DNA of 64,000 nt from Marinobacter sp. F4218 (GCF_019443085.1 NZ_JAHZIL010000003.1:2416458-2480457); one strand, 5' to 3'; positions 23,277-33,633 are shown, numbered from the stretch's first letter. Numbers and translations: made by a program. The notes: a model not told the origin generated them from the sequence alone.

Positions 23277-25004
23277 TTAGTCCTGAGTGCCACTACTCAG
23301 GGCCCTCAATTCTTTCCGTTCCTCGGTCGTAAGGTTCGAAAAATTGCGCAACAGTGCCGCGAGGCGCTGCTGGCGCGATGTTTCCTCATTGGGACTCAGT
23401 AATTCCCGTGCCGCCGCCAATGTGCTCTCCCGCGCGGGAATGTGCTCAATCCCGTCGAACAGGTGAAAGAAGCGATCCCGGGCCTGATTGTTCAGGGCCA
23501 GGCAGCGCACCAGGGTTTTACGGTCCCCGATGTCCTGCTCCAGAATCCAGCCCGCAAAGTTGCGGGCCTGATCGAACTGGCGTGAGCTTCTCGACAGTTC
23601 GATGACCTCAGTCGCCATATCCGGTGCCTCCAGCAATGCCAGACACAGGATGCTGTCTTTGCTGAGCTTTACGTCGATCCGTTCTTCTGCGATGCGGTTC
23701 CGGCGCTCACCTTTCCATTGGCCGCCCTGGTTTTTCTGCCGGTTCTGCCACTGGTTACGGCCCCCACACAGGCGCAGCATTTCATGCCACATGGCATCCC
23801 GCAGGGTGCTCTTGGGCATTTTGTTCAGCAGCGGTTCTACCCGCGCCCGCAATTCACCCCGGTGTTCCGGCAACTGAAGGTCCAGACCCTCACTCTGCCG
23901 GTCAAACAGGTATCGGGACAGCGGCGTTGCCGCGTCGATCCGCTTCTGGAAGGCTTCCGGGCCTTCCTTGCGAACCAGTGTGTCCGGGTCTTCGCCCTGT
24001 GGCAGCATCAGGAACTGGAGGTGCATGCCGTCGGCGATCAATTCGAGCGCATTGTCCATGGCGCGATCGGCTGCCCTGAACCCGGCCTCGTCACCGTCGA
24101 AGCAGAACACTATGTGTCGCACTTGCCGGAGCAGGGCGGTCAGGCTGTCCTGGTTCGTTGCGGTGCCCAGTGTCGCGACGGCGTAATGAATGCCGTGCTG
24201 GGCGAGTGCAATCACGTCCATGTAGCCTTCGACAACGAGCAGCTTGTCCAGTTGTCTCAGTGCCTGCTTGGCTTCAAAGAGTCCGTAGATCTCCCGGCTC
24301 TTGTGGAAGACATCGGACTCCGGGGAGTTGATGTACTTCGCCTTGTCGTCGCCAAGGGTGCGTCCGCCAAACGCGATGGTTTTGCCCCGGCTGTTCCGGA
24401 TCGGGAACATGACCCGATTGCGGAACAGGTCGCGTGGCCGGCCGTACTTGTCGGAAACCGTGCCGGTCTCAACCAGCGGGCCCTTCAGGTCCTTGCTGGC
24501 GGCATCGAACAGCGCCGTGCCAGCCGCCGGGGCATAACCAATCTGGTACTGCTGCACGATGGCGTCGTCAAGGCCCCGTTGTTTCAGGTAATCCCGCGCG
24601 TAGGCCCCTTGCTGGCCGCCCAGTGCCGACTGATAGAAGCGGTTGGCAAAATCCAGGGCATCGGTCAGTGTCCGCGCCTGCTGGATTTCCTGTTTGGCCG
24701 CCTTGTCGTAGGGCACCTCCAGGCCGGCCCGCTTGGCCAGTTCCTCGACCGCCTCGGTAAAGCCGAGGCCCTCGAACTCCCGGACAAAGCTGATGGCATC
24801 GCCATGGGCGCCACATCCGAAGCAGTGATAGAAGCCTTTGTCTGGTCTTACATTGAAAGACGGGGTCTTCTCATCATGGAACGGGCAGCAGGCCTTGTAG
24901 TTGGCGCCGGCTTTCTTGAGAGTGATGCGTGAACCGATCAGCTCCGCCAGATCAAGACGATCAAGCAGGTCTTCAACGAAACGTTGAGGGATCAGTCCAC
25001 TCAT
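23277..25004 (-). CDS. dnaG: DNA primase
   Basis: 575 residues: an N-terminal CHC2-type zinc ribbon (CCPFHDEKTPSF...CFGCGAHGD), then a Toprim core (LLVVEGYMDVIAL, FCFDGDEAG). A C-terminal helicase-binding domain of average length completes it (E. coli 581). The enzyme makes RNA primers for lagging-strand synthesis with DnaB. It lies between rpsU and rpoD; the hairpin before it limits its expression relative to rpsU. Confidence 0.97.
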   Translation of the reverse strand: MSGLIPQRFVEDLLDRLDLAELIGSRITLKKAGANYKACCPFHDEKTPSFNVRPDKGFYHCFGCGAHGDAISFVREFEGLGFTEAVEELAKRAGLEVPYDKAAKQEIQQARTLTDALDFANRFYQSALGGQQGAYARDYLKQRGLDDAIVQQYQIGYAPAAGTALFDAASKDLKGPLVETGTVSDKYGRPRDLFRNRVMFPIRNSRGKTIAFGGRTLGDDKAKYINSPESDVFHKSREIYGLFEAKQALRQLDKLLVVEGYMDVIALAQHGIHYAVATLGTATNQDSLTALLRQVRHIVFCFDGDEAGFRAADRAMDNALELIADGMHLQFLMLPQGEDPDTLVRKEGPEAFQKRIDAATPLSRYLFDRQSEGLDLQLPEHRGELRARVEPLLNKMPKSTLRDAMWHEMLRLCGGRNQWQNRQKNQGGQWKGERRNRIAEERIDVKLSKDSILCLALLEAPDMATEVIELSRSSRQFDQARNFAGWILEQDIGDRKTLVRCLALNNQARDRFFHLFDGIEHIPARESTLAAARELLSPNEETSRQQRLAALLRNFSNLTTEERKELRALSSGTQD

Positions 25005-25049
25005 GGAGACTCCAGATCAACCAGGACTTGTCGGGTTCGGCCATAGCCA

Positions 25050-25084
25050 AAAATGCCGCCGAAGCCAGGCCTCGGCGGCATTTT
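25050..25084 (-). terminator. attenuating terminator between rpsU and dnaG
   Basis: AAAATGCCGCCGA and its perfect complement TCGGCGGCATTTT flank a nine-base loop. A terminator in this position is a known feature of the E. coli rpsU-dnaG-rpoD operon, where it lowers dnaG expression. Confidence 0.85.
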
Positions 25085-25156
25085 GTGAGTCGCTCTGTGC
25101 AGCCTGCGGCTGGACAGGCAATCAGTGCTTTGCAGTCAAGCGGCGTCGGTTAAAAC

Positions 25157-25372
25157 TTAGTACAGACGCTCAAACTTGCGCTGTTCCCGCTGAAGCTTCT
25201 TGAGATGACGCTTAACGGCAGCGGCTGCTTTGCGCTTACGAACAGCGGTCGGCTTCTCATAGTGCTCGCGACGACGTACTTCGGAAAGTACACCCGCTTT
25301 TTCGCAGGAACGCTTGAAGCGACGCAGTGCTACGTCAAACGGTTCATTCTCTTTCACTTTAACAGCTGGCAT
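25157..25372 (-). CDS. rpsU: 30S ribosomal protein bS21
   Basis: 71 residues, very basic ([39 protein letters not shown] is split here only by context), standard length for bS21. It takes part in translation initiation near the mRNA 3' platform. It is the first gene of the macromolecular synthesis operon and divergent from tsaD. Only rpsU is upstream of the internal terminator, so it is made in excess over DnaG and RpoD. Confidence 0.97.
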   Translation of the reverse strand: MPAVKVKENEPFDVALRRFKRSCEKAGVLSEVRRREHYEKPTAVRKRKAAAAVKRHLKKLQREQRKFERLY

Positions 25373-25608
25373 TCGGAAATCACCTACCTGATAGATTCGG
25401 TTTCAATTTTGTCCATCTGGCCGGGCCAGACTGGTTCGATCCCTGGTCAGATTGGCTAAAACTCGACCAGTGCATATTTTAGGGCGGCAATGATAGCGCT
25501 TGCCTTATGGCGAGGTCAATGTTTGTTCGACCAAACTGACAGCGCGTTTCGGGTTTCTGCTAAAATGCCGCTCTCTTTATTATAGCCAACCAACGTGGCC
25601 TGGACATT

Positions 25609-26664
25609 ATGCTGATTCTTGGTATTGAAACCTCCTGCGATGAAACCGGTGTGGCGCTGTATGACAGCGAGCAGGGACTGTTGGCGCATGCGCTGTTCAG
25701 TCAGATCGACATGCACGCGGATTATGGTGGCGTGGTACCTGAACTCGCTTCCCGGGATCACGTGCGCAAGCTTCTACCCCTGTGCGACCAGGTGCTGTCC
25801 GAGGCCGGCAAGACCAGGGCCGACATGGACGGCATAGCCTACACCGCCGGTCCCGGGCTGATCGGGGCACTGATGGTTGGTGGCTCGGTCGCCCACTCCC
25901 TGGGGTTTGCCCTCGGGCTTCCGGTTCTGGGCGTTCATCACATGGAAGGCCATCTGCTGGCACCAATGCTCGAAGACAATCCACCTGCCTTTCCATTTGT
26001 CGCCTTGCTGGTCTCCGGAGGGCACACCCAGCTGGTGCGCGTCGACGGCATCGGTGCCTATCAAATGCTGGGCGAATCGGTGGACGACGCGGCCGGTGAG
26101 GCATTCGACAAGACCGCTAAAATGCTGGGTCTGGATTATCCCGGCGGACCCCGGGTTGCGGCCCTGGCGGAGCAGGGTACACCCGGCCGCTACCGGTTCC
26201 CGCGGCCGATGACCGACCGCCCGGGACTGGATTTCAGTTTTAGCGGACTGAAAACCTTCACCCTGAACACGGTCAACGCCGCCCGCGAAGCCGGCGATCT
26301 TAACGATCAGACTCGTGCGGATATTGCCCTGGCATTTGAAGCGGCGGTCGTCGATACACTGACCATAAAATGTCGACGTGCACTGGAACAGACCGGCTGC
26401 AAGCGCCTGGTGATCGCCGGTGGTGTCAGTGCCAACAAGCGGTTACGAGCCGGGCTGGAGAAAATGGCGACCAAATTGAAGGCAGGTGTCTTTTATGCCC
26501 GGCCGGAGTTCTGCACCGATAACGGTGCCATGATTGCCTACGCCGGCGCCCAGCGCCTGAAAGCAGGCCAGCGGGATGGCGAACGAATCGTTGCCGTGCC
26601 CCGTTGGCCGATGAACACGCTGCCGCCGATCACCGAGCCCCGCTCTGAAGGGTTGGTGGACTGA
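25609..26664 (+). CDS. tsaD: tRNA t6A37 threonylcarbamoyltransferase TsaD
   Basis: 351 residues of the ASKHA/Kae1 fold. Metal-binding His-x3-His is seen in [20 protein letters not shown] at the N-terminus and [10 protein letters not shown] near the C-terminus are family signatures. With TsaB, TsaE and TsaC it installs t6A at position 37 of ANN-decoding tRNAs. A likely -10 element (TAAAAT) lies about 45 bases upstream. Divergent from rpsU, as in other gammaproteobacteria. Confidence 0.96.
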   Translation: MLILGIETSCDETGVALYDSEQGLLAHALFSQIDMHADYGGVVPELASRDHVRKLLPLCDQVLSEAGKTRADMDGIAYTAGPGLIGALMVGGSVAHSLGFALGLPVLGVHHMEGHLLAPMLEDNPPAFPFVALLVSGGHTQLVRVDGIGAYQMLGESVDDAAGEAFDKTAKMLGLDYPGGPRVAALAEQGTPGRYRFPRPMTDRPGLDFSFSGLKTFTLNTVNAAREAGDLNDQTRADIALAFEAAVVDTLTIKCRRALEQTGCKRLVIAGGVSANKRLRAGLEKMATKLKAGVFYARPEFCTDNGAMIAYAGAQRLKAGQRDGERIVAVPRWPMNTLPPITEPRSEGLVD

Positions 26665-26673
26665 GGTTGGCCC

Positions 26674-27267
26674 TTAAAGCCCTGTCTCCCGGCCCTGGGC
26701 CAGTCGAATCAGGTTGTTCCGGTGGCGAACGACAATCAGGATCGCCAGCAGACCAAACAGCGGCAAGGTTTTGGGTTCGAGAAAGGCGCTGATGATGGGG
26801 CCACTGATGATGGCGATCAGGGAGGCAAGGGCAGAGATGCGCCAGCGCCACATGACAAGCAGCCAGATTGCCGCCATCACCAGGGTGGTCACAGGAGCCA
26901 GGGCCAGGCCGGCACCAAGTGCTGTCGCCACGCCCTTGCCGCCCTTGAAATGGTAGAACACGGGGATCATGTGCCCGGTTACCGCGAACAGGGCTACCAT
27001 GGCCTGTACCATCACCGAGAGCCCGCTAGCGTGCGCCAGCCAAACCGGCAACCAGCCCTTGGCGGCGTCCAGGATCAGTGTCGCTATGGCCGGCGGCCAG
27101 CCTCCGGTGCGGTAGACGTTGGTCGCTCCGGGATTGCCGGAGCCCTGAGCCCGGGGGTCTGGCAATTTCCACAGCCGGCATACCGGCAGGGCAAATAGCA
27201 CGGAACCGGCAAGATAGGCGGCTGCGCAAAGCAGGACGGTTACAACCGGGTCACTGGGCAGATTCAT
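26674..27267 (-). CDS. plsY: glycerol-3-phosphate acyltransferase PlsY
   Basis: 197 residues, five predicted membrane helices. Family motifs GSGNPGATNVYR and GGKGVATALG are present. It moves the acyl group from acyl-phosphate to glycerol-3-phosphate, the first step of phospholipid synthesis. The start at 27267 (MNLPSDPV) leaves out 36 upstream in-frame codons that lack family resemblance. Convergent with tsaD and divergent from folB. Confidence 0.94.
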   Translation of the reverse strand: MNLPSDPVVTVLLCAAAYLAGSVLFALPVCRLWKLPDPRAQGSGNPGATNVYRTGGWPPAIATLILDAAKGWLPVWLAHASGLSVMVQAMVALFAVTGHMIPVFYHFKGGKGVATALGAGLALAPVTTLVMAAIWLLVMWRWRISALASLIAIISGPIISAFLEPKTLPLFGLLAILIVVRHRNNLIRLAQGRETGL

Positions 27268-27407
27268 GGTATCGGCTCTAAGGCGGAGACGTCTCAGGGT
27301 GTTGTGTGCGAAAATGCCGGCCCTGAAATCGCAGGCCGGCGTTAACACAGTATCCGCTGGTTGTGTGTTATTCAATCAGCAAAGAGTGGAATACTCCGGG
27401 AGTTCCT

Positions 27408-27764
27408 TTGGCAGACAGTGTGCTCATTGAAGGTCTGGTGGTGGAAACCGTCGTCGGCGTTTACGACTGGGAGCGAAAGGTTGACCAGCAATTGCTGGTG
27501 GACCTGGAGATGGCCTGGGACAACCGGATTCCGGGGGCATCCGACGACGTACATGATGCTCTCGATTATTCCGCCGTCACTGAACGGGTGGTGTCGTGCC
27601 TGCAGGCGCTCAGGCCCCAGTTACTGGAACACGGTGCCGAACGGCTTGCGGCGGAATTGCAGGAGGTATTCGGGATCGCCTGGCTCAGACTGACACTCAG
27701 AAAGCCCGGGGCCGTGCCGGCGGCGCAGGCGGTGGGTGTCCGAATCGAAAGGGGAGCACGTTAA
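27408..27764 (+). CDS. folB: dihydroneopterin aldolase
   Basis: 118 residues from a TTG at 27408, with GGGAG just upstream. The family start (ADSVLIEGLVVETVVGVYDWER) begins there; the earlier ATG at 27363 would add 15 unrelated residues. The active-site YDWER region and the substrate-binding ending are intact. It cleaves 7,8-dihydroneopterin in folate synthesis. It overlaps folK by one base, so both folate steps are made together. Confidence 0.92.
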   Translation: MADSVLIEGLVVETVVGVYDWERKVDQQLLVDLEMAWDNRIPGASDDVHDALDYSAVTERVVSCLQALRPQLLEHGAERLAAELQEVFGIAWLRLTLRKPGAVPAAQAVGVRIERGAR

Positions 27765-28288
27765 TGGCCGGTCAGGTCCGGGTGTACATCAGCATTGGCA
27801 GCAACATCGACCGGGAACGCTATGTGTCCGCGGCGCTGGATGCGCTTGGGGCCTGGTTTGGCGAACTGGATATATCACCGGTCTATGAAAGTGAAGCTGT
27901 AGGCTTTGACGGGTCTCCGTTTCTGAATCTGGTGGTTGGAGTAACCACAACCCTGTCGGTCGGCGAGTTGTCCCGTCGCTTCAAGCAGCTCGAGGCGGAC
28001 AATGGGCGCCGTCGCGATGTGCCCAAGTTCAGTGCCCGAACCCTGGATCTGGACATCCTGACCTACGGTGATCAGGTAGGTCAGATCGATGGTGTGGAGC
28101 TTCCTCGCGGGGAGATTCTCAAGAACGCCTTTGTCCTGAGACCTCTGGCCGATATTGCGCCGGAGGTTGAGCATCCGGTTTGCGGCCGGAAGTACCGGGA
28201 GCTGTGGAACGACTACAATACGGGCCAGAAACTCTGGCCCGTGGATTTCACCTGGAAGGGCCGCCGGATCTCACTGGCCGCCCGCTGA
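27764..28288 (+). CDS. folK: HPPK-type pyrophosphokinase, folB-linked copy
   Basis: 174 residues with SIGSNIDRE at the N-terminus and the signature ARTLDLDILTYG. The usual [14 protein letters not shown] loop is altered to RRRDVPKFSARTLDLD. It adds pyrophosphate to 6-hydroxymethyl-7,8-dihydropterin. The window holds a second, more canonical copy at 31754-32266. A Pseudomonas-like arrangement has the same two genes, so this divergent copy may be a partial duplicate with a special role. Its 3' end overlaps pgi on the other strand. Confidence 0.88.
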   Translation: MAGQVRVYISIGSNIDRERYVSAALDALGAWFGELDISPVYESEAVGFDGSPFLNLVVGVTTTLSVGELSRRFKQLEADNGRRRDVPKFSARTLDLDILTYGDQVGQIDGVELPRGEILKNAFVLRPLADIAPEVEHPVCGRKYRELWNDYNTGQKLWPVDFTWKGRRISLAAR

Positions 28289-29932
28289 CCGAAACAGGTC
28301 GATCAGGTGGTCGGTCGAACTGTCACTGTCTGACGTCTGTTCGCCCTCACCCAGCAGGCGCGGGAGAATGCCCTTGCCCAGCTGCTTGCCCAGCTCCACC
28401 CCCCACTGATCGAAGGAATCCACGCCCCAGATCACACCCTGCACAAAGGTCCGATGCTCGTAGAGGGCTATCAGCGCGCCGACCGTTTCCGGCGTTACCT
28501 TGTCCATGATCAGCATGTTGCTGGGCTTGTTGCCGGGAATCACCTTATGGGGGGCCAGCCGTTCGATCTCGGTGTCCGCCAGTCCTTCCGCCTTCAATTC
28601 AGATCGGGCCAACTCCAGGGACTTGCCGGCCATCATGGCACGGGCCTGACTGAGGCAGTTGGCAAAGAGATCGGCATGGTGGGTGGCGACCGGATTGTGG
28701 GTCTTCAGGGGAATAATGAAATCTGCCGGTATCAGCCGGGTGCCCTGATGAATCAGCTGGTGATAGGCATGTTGGCCATTTGAACCGGTGCCGCCCCAGA
28801 TGACTGGCCCGGTTTCATAACCCAGCGGATCGCCGGCTTCGTTCACGCTTTTGCCGTTGCTTTCCATGTCCAGCTGTTGCAAATGGTCCGGCAGGCTGCG
28901 CAGGTAGTGGTCATACGGCAGGATGGCGTGGGTGTCGGCGCCCCAGAAGTTGTTGTACCAGACGCTCAGCAGCCCCATTACTACCGGGAGGTTCTGCGCC
29001 AGTGGCGCGTCCCGGAAATGGCTGTCCATGGCGTGAGCGCCGGCCAGCAGCTTCCGGAAGTTGTCCATGCCTACAACCAACGCCACGGGAAGGCCGATAG
29101 CGGACCACAACGAGTACCTTCCGCCCACCCAGTCCCACATCGGAAATACGTTGTCGGCATCGATGCCAAAGGCTTCCGCATCTGCCACGTTGGCCGTTAC
29201 GGCCAGAAAGTGGGTGGCAATGGCGGCTTCGTCACCGCAGTGATCGAGAAACCACTGTCGTGCCACGGCGCTGTTTTCCAGGGTTTCCTGAGTGCGGAAG
29301 GATTTCGACTGAATGAGGAAGAGGGTGGTCTCGGGATTGACCAGCTTGAGCGTTTCGCAGATGTCCGTGCCGTCAATATTGGCCACGAAATGGCAGCGCA
29401 TACTGCCTTGCCAATAAGGTTGCAGAGCCTCGCCCACCAGCTTCGGGCCCAGGTAAGAGCCGCCGATTCCAATGCTGACCACGTCGGTCAGGGGGTTGCC
29501 GCTGTATCCGGTTCGGGATTGCTCGAGAACGCTGGTCACAAAGGTCTCCATGCGATCCAGAGTGTTCCGGACTTCCTCGACCACATCGACGCCATCCACC
29601 ATTATGGCCGCATTGCCCGGGTTCCGGAGGGCGGTGTGCAGGGCTGGTCGGTCTTCCGTCGTGTTGACCTTGTCACCCCGGAGCAGGGCGTCCCGACGAT
29701 CTTCCAGCTGGCAGCTCCGCGCCAGTGCCAGCAGGCCGTTGAAGGCGTCGTCGGTGATCCGGTTCTTGGAGAAATCCAGAGACAGGCCGGCGCCCTCAAT
29801 GAAGTACCGCTCTGCCCGGCCCGGGTCATCCGCAAACAGTCGGGTCATGGGCGTGGCCAGAAGCTGCTGTTGTAAACGCTCCAATGCCTTCCATTCCGGT
29901 TTGGAGGTCAGCTTGCTCGCGGTGTCGGGCAT
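28271..29932 (-). CDS. pgi: glucose-6-phosphate isomerase
   Basis: 553 residues. PGI signatures are visible: VSIGIGGSYLGPKLV, FVANIDGTDICETL, the DWVGGRYSLWSAIGLP block and GVDSFDQWGVELGK near the C-terminus, with the catalytic Glu/His blocks. It interconverts glucose-6-phosphate and fructose-6-phosphate. It is last in the pcnB-folK-panB-panC-pgi run, 32 bases after panC. Length as for E. coli (549). Confidence 0.97.
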   Translation of the reverse strand: MPDTASKLTSKPEWKALERLQQQLLATPMTRLFADDPGRAERYFIEGAGLSLDFSKNRITDDAFNGLLALARSCQLEDRRDALLRGDKVNTTEDRPALHTALRNPGNAAIMVDGVDVVEEVRNTLDRMETFVTSVLEQSRTGYSGNPLTDVVSIGIGGSYLGPKLVGEALQPYWQGSMRCHFVANIDGTDICETLKLVNPETTLFLIQSKSFRTQETLENSAVARQWFLDHCGDEAAIATHFLAVTANVADAEAFGIDADNVFPMWDWVGGRYSLWSAIGLPVALVVGMDNFRKLLAGAHAMDSHFRDAPLAQNLPVVMGLLSVWYNNFWGADTHAILPYDHYLRSLPDHLQQLDMESNGKSVNEAGDPLGYETGPVIWGGTGSNGQHAYHQLIHQGTRLIPADFIIPLKTHNPVATHHADLFANCLSQARAMMAGKSLELARSELKAEGLADTEIERLAPHKVIPGNKPSNMLIMDKVTPETVGALIALYEHRTFVQGVIWGVDSFDQWGVELGKQLGKGILPRLLGEGEQTSDSDSSTDHLIDLFRSAGGQ

Positions 29933-29964
29933 CAGAACATCCTTTCTCTGTCGGGTTTGCTTGA

Positions 29965-30813
29965 TTACCGTGTGATGGAAAGATTGTCTATCAGGCGAGT
30001 CGTGCCCAGAAATACCGCTGCCAAAAGAGTGATTTCGGTGTCTTCTGCGGTTGCGGGTTTGAGGGTCCGGCTGTTCACGATATTGAAGTAATCGGGGCGC
30101 ATCCCGGCTTTGCTGAGCTTGTCCCGGGCTTCGTCCTCAAGAGTCTGGAAATCGGAACGCCCCTCGGACAGCGCCCGAGCAGTGTCCTGCAGGGTTTGGT
30201 GAACTGCCGGAGCTATTTTGCGTTCGTCCGCCGAGAGGTAACCGTTGCGGGAGCTTTTCGCCAGACCGTCGTCTTCCCGGACGGTGGGGGCGCCGACAAC
30301 TTCCACGGGCATCATCAGATCCCTGACCATTTTTCGGATTACCGCGAGCTGCTGGAAGTCCTTCTCGCCAAACACGGCAAGGTCTGGCTGGACCATATTG
30401 AACAGCATTGTCACTACAGTCGCCACGCCTTCAAAATGCCCCGGTCGGCTGGCGCCGCAATGGCCATCGCTGACCTCGGGCACGACGACCTGGGTCTGTT
30501 GGGCCAGGCCTTCTGGGTAGACTTCATCGACGCCGGGAGCGAACACGAGGGTGTTGCCAGCCGCTTCGAGCTGTTCCTGATCTTCGGCCAGGGTGCGTGG
30601 GTACTTGTCCAGATCCTCGCCGGCACCGAATTGCATCGGATTGACAAAGATGCTGGTGACGACCACGTCGGCGGCCTCGGCAGCTTTGCGAACGAGTGAA
30701 ATGTGACCCTCGTGCAGGTTGCCCATGGTCGGAACCAGACCGATGGTTTTACCCTGTTGCCGGTAGCCGCGGAGAATGGTGCGCAGTTCTTTTAGGGAAT
30801 GTACGGTTCTCAT
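29965..30813 (-). CDS. panC: pantothenate synthetase
   Basis: 282 residues from [24 protein letters not shown] carries the ATP-binding HxGH motif and AKSSRN the second nucleotide motif. It joins pantoate and beta-alanine in CoA synthesis. The start overlaps the panB stop by four bases (ATGA). panD, which makes beta-alanine and follows panC in Pseudomonas, is not found between panC and pgi. Confidence 0.97.
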   Translation of the reverse strand: MRTVHSLKELRTILRGYRQQGKTIGLVPTMGNLHEGHISLVRKAAEAADVVVTSIFVNPMQFGAGEDLDKYPRTLAEDQEQLEAAGNTLVFAPGVDEVYPEGLAQQTQVVVPEVSDGHCGASRPGHFEGVATVVTMLFNMVQPDLAVFGEKDFQQLAVIRKMVRDLMMPVEVVGAPTVREDDGLAKSSRNGYLSADERKIAPAVHQTLQDTARALSEGRSDFQTLEDEARDKLSKAGMRPDYFNIVNSRTLKPATAEDTEITLLAAVFLGTTRLIDNLSITR

Positions 30814-31604
30814 GCCTTGAACGTGTGCTCCTCGGCGGGGAAAGTGCGCTCGCGTACTGCGGAAACGTAGGCGGCAAGGGCTTCCTGAACCGAGTTGGTC
30901 TCGGCCAGAAAGTTTTTCACGAAACGGGGTTTGCGTCCGGTGGTTACGCCCAGCATGTCGTGCAGCACCAGGACCTGTCCGTCGGTGTCGGCACCGGCGC
31001 CAATGCCAATAACCGGGGCTTTGACCGTCTGGGTGATACGAGCCGCCAGGGGTGCCGGGACGCACTCAAGCAGGATGACATCGGCCCCGGCCGCTTCGAG
31101 TTCACAGGCGTGCTCAATCATCATTTCCGCCGCCTTCTCATCACGCCCCTGTACCTTGTAGCCACCGAACTTGTTGACGAATTGCGGAGTCAGGCCCAGA
31201 TGAGCACAGACCGGGACACCTCGCTCGCTCAACGCGCTGATGGTGTCTTTCATCCAGTCGGTACCCTCGAGCTTGACCAGATGGGCGCCGGCCCGCATCA
31301 GTTCGGCGGCGTTTTCCAGTGCGGCGTCCACGGTGCCGTAGGTCATGAACGGCATGTCGGCCATGATCAGTGCGCCACGGTTGCCCTTGGCAACGCAGCT
31401 GGTGTGATAAACCATCTGGTCCATGGTGACGGGCAGGGTGCTGTCGTGCCCCTGCAGAACCATGCCAAGGGAGTCTCCAATCAGAATGACATCAACGCCC
31501 GCTTCACTGACCAGCTGGGCAAAGGTGGCATCGTAGGAGGTGAGGACAGAAAAGGCTTCGCCTTTCTGCTTGTATTCCCGAAGGGTATTGATGGTAACAG
31601 CCAT
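30810..31604 (-). CDS. panB: ketopantoate hydroxymethyltransferase
   Basis: 264 residues from [16 protein letters not shown]. Family features: [27 protein letters not shown], the metal-binding Asp/Glu set, and [18 protein letters not shown]. It makes ketopantoate, upstream of PanC. A 149-base gap separates it from folK, long enough for its own promoter, but I saw none with certainty. Confidence 0.97.
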   Translation of the reverse strand: MAVTINTLREYKQKGEAFSVLTSYDATFAQLVSEAGVDVILIGDSLGMVLQGHDSTLPVTMDQMVYHTSCVAKGNRGALIMADMPFMTYGTVDAALENAAELMRAGAHLVKLEGTDWMKDTISALSERGVPVCAHLGLTPQFVNKFGGYKVQGRDEKAAEMMIEHACELEAAGADVILLECVPAPLAARITQTVKAPVIGIGAGADTDGQVLVLHDMLGVTTGRKPRFVKNFLAETNSVQEALAAYVSAVRERTFPAEEHTFKA

Positions 31605-31753
31605 AAAATCCTTGCCTTGTGGGTGGATGGGCCAAGACCGGGCCGGGGTCTGCCGGCATTCAGTGCTAAGGGTAATCCGGGGGTATGTCTGAGGCAATAG
31701 TAGCACGAACCCTGGCGCGGATAGGCCCGTCTGTCCTGGCGCCCAGGCCTTTC

Positions 31754-32266
31754 TCAAGATGGGGCGAGGGGATCCCTGTTGATCGGGGGAAGCTTGCGCA
31801 GCCGGTTGTCGGTACAGTGTTGGCGAAGTGCGCTGATGCTCCGGCCGTCAGGAAGTGTCAGGTCCGGATTCAGGTCCAGTAGGGGCTGAAGCACAAAATC
31901 GCGGTTCGGCAGTTCTTTGTGGGGGACGGTTAGCCGTTCGTCCTCAAGGGTCTGGTCGCCAAAGATCAGCAGATCGAGGTCCAGGGTCCTGGGGCCCCAG
32001 TGGCGAAGTCGCTCCCGCCCATGCTGCTGTTCAATCGATTGCAGGTGATCGAGGAGTGCATGTGGCGTAAGTGAGGTGCGCAGCCAGACAACGCCATTGA
32101 CGAAATCCGGTTGATCCTGGGGGCCAACCGGGCGGCTGGCGTAGAAGGGTGACTGGGCGACGAGCACGGACTCCGGCAATGTCGCCAGTGCCGTCACCGC
32201 CCGCGCCAACTGGGCCGCCGGATCTTCGAGGTTGCTGCCGAGGCCGATGAAGGCGTCAGTCATCAT
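31754..32266 (-). CDS. folK: HPPK pyrophosphokinase, canonical copy
   Basis: 170 residues with GLGSNLEDP and the full catalytic loop [19 protein letters not shown]. It catalyses the folate step between FolB and FolP. The start overlaps the pcnB stop by four bases. This pcnB-linked copy keeps the [14 protein letters not shown] motif that the folB-linked copy has lost, so it is the better candidate for the main enzyme. Confidence 0.93.
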   Translation of the reverse strand: MMTDAFIGLGSNLEDPAAQLARAVTALATLPESVLVAQSPFYASRPVGPQDQPDFVNGVVWLRTSLTPHALLDHLQSIEQQHGRERLRHWGPRTLDLDLLIFGDQTLEDERLTVPHKELPNRDFVLQPLLDLNPDLTLPDGRSISALRQHCTDNRLRKLPPINRDPLAPS

Positions 32267-33633
32267 TGCTGGGCGGGCCGTTTCACCGGTGGTTTGCCGC
32301 GACGCCGGCGCTTCTTCGGCGCGTCACTGCCCAGTTCGGAAAGCATGCGCTCCTGCCCGCGCTCGTCCGTTTGCTGGAAATCGGTCCACCACTGACCGAG
32401 ACCGGGCTCGATTTCACCGGCCGCTTCCCGCACCAGCAGGAAGTCATAGGCAGCCCGGAAGCGAGGGTGGCTCATGGTGACAAACGCGCGCTTGCCCTGG
32501 CGGCGGGGCAGACGCATCTGCAGCTCCCAGATTTCCTTCATGGGGCCGGAGAAGCGCTTGGGTATGGATGTGGCCTGAACCTGGCGCCCAATGACTTTGC
32601 CGATGGCCCCATGCAGTGCAGGCTGCACCGGATCGCCATGATCCTGGCGGCGGGTCCATTCAGCCTGCAGGGCTGGCCAGAGCATGGCCGCAAACAGGAA
32701 ATAGGGGGTGACGGACTTGCCCTGGGCAATGCGGGCGTCGGTGTTTTGCAGCGCCTGGCGAATCAGCTCGTCCGGTTCACCATTGTCGATGGCCCGGACG
32801 GTTTCGGGGAACAGGGGGGCCAGCAGGTTGTAACGGATCAGGAGATCGTAGGTAGCTTCGCCCTGGCCGGCGGAAAACAGCTTCAGGACTTCATCAAACA
32901 GCCGCGCCGGAGGAATATGGGTCAGCAGGGGGGCCAGCTCCCGGATCGGTGCCTCGGTTTCCGGTTCGATGTCGAAGTCCAGCTTGGCGGCGAACCGGAT
33001 GGCCCGGAGCATGCGGACCGGGTCTTCCCGATAACGGGTTTCGGGGTCACCGATCAGCCGGAGTTGGCGATTGCGCAGGTCCTCAATGCCGTCGGCAAAA
33101 TCAATGACGGTAAAGTCGCGAATGCAATAGTAAAGGGCGTTGACTGTGAAATCCCGCCGCAGAGCATCTTCTTCCTGGCTGCCATAGACATTGTCCCGCA
33201 ACAGCAGTCCGTGTTCACTGGTTCTGCGGTCATCATCCGGTGTGTCGTCATCAGCCTGGGCGGCGTTCCCGCGGAAGGTGGTCACCTCAATGACCTCCCG
33301 GCCAAATACCACGTGCACTATGCGAAAACGGCGGCCGATCAGCCGCGAATTGCGGAACAGATCGTGGACTTCTTCGGGAGTGGCATTGGTGGCGATATCG
33401 AAGTCTTTCGGTGTTCCGCCCAGGAGAATGTCGCGCACACCACCGCCAACGAGGTACGCCTCGTACCCGGACTTGTTCAGCCGGTTGAGCACCTTTTTCG
33501 CGGGGTCGCTGATTACCGAGCGGGAGACATTGTGCTGGTCGCGCGGAATTTCCCTTCGTTGATAGGGGCGAGGCTTCTTGTTTCCGCTGCCGGGAATGAA
33601 AGAACGGAGTTTGTCGACGAGTCGTTTAGGCAT
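32263..33633 (-). CDS. pcnB: poly(A) polymerase I
   Basis: 456 residues. The nucleotidyltransferase core GGGVRDILLGGTPKDFDIATNATPEEV carries the catalytic Asp pair. A basic, Arg/Lys-rich C-terminus (KKRRRRGKPPVKR) binds RNA. It adds 3' poly(A) tails that speed RNA decay. It lies downstream of the crcZ-like RNA gene, as in Pseudomonas. tRNA nucleotidyltransferase (cca) is the close paralogue, but the basic tail and gene context favour PcnB. Confidence 0.95.
   Translation of the reverse strand: MPKRLVDKLRSFIPGSGNKKPRPYQRREIPRDQHNVSRSVISDPAKKVLNRLNKSGYEAYLVGGGVRDILLGGTPKDFDIATNATPEEVHDLFRNSRLIGRRFRIVHVVFGREVIEVTTFRGNAAQADDDTPDDDRRTSEHGLLLRDNVYGSQEEDALRRDFTVNALYYCIRDFTVIDFADGIEDLRNRQLRLIGDPETRYREDPVRMLRAIRFAAKLDFDIEPETEAPIRELAPLLTHIPPARLFDEVLKLFSAGQGEATYDLLIRYNLLAPLFPETVRAIDNGEPDELIRQALQNTDARIAQGKSVTPYFLFAAMLWPALQAEWTRRQDHGDPVQPALHGAIGKVIGRQVQATSIPKRFSGPMKEIWELQMRLPRRQGKRAFVTMSHPRFRAAYDFLLVREAAGEIEPGLGQWWTDFQQTDERGQERMLSELGSDAPKKRRRRGKPPVKRPAQQ

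Noticed and set aside
21227..25004. Very long open frames on the plus strand opposite rpoD and dnaG (up to 633 codons)
   Set aside because: They are antisense frames of GC-rich genes with strong third-position bias; the minus-strand proteins are unmistakable families. The same applies to long antisense frames over pgi, pcnB, cbrB/cbrA, mrcB, hemL and tsaD.
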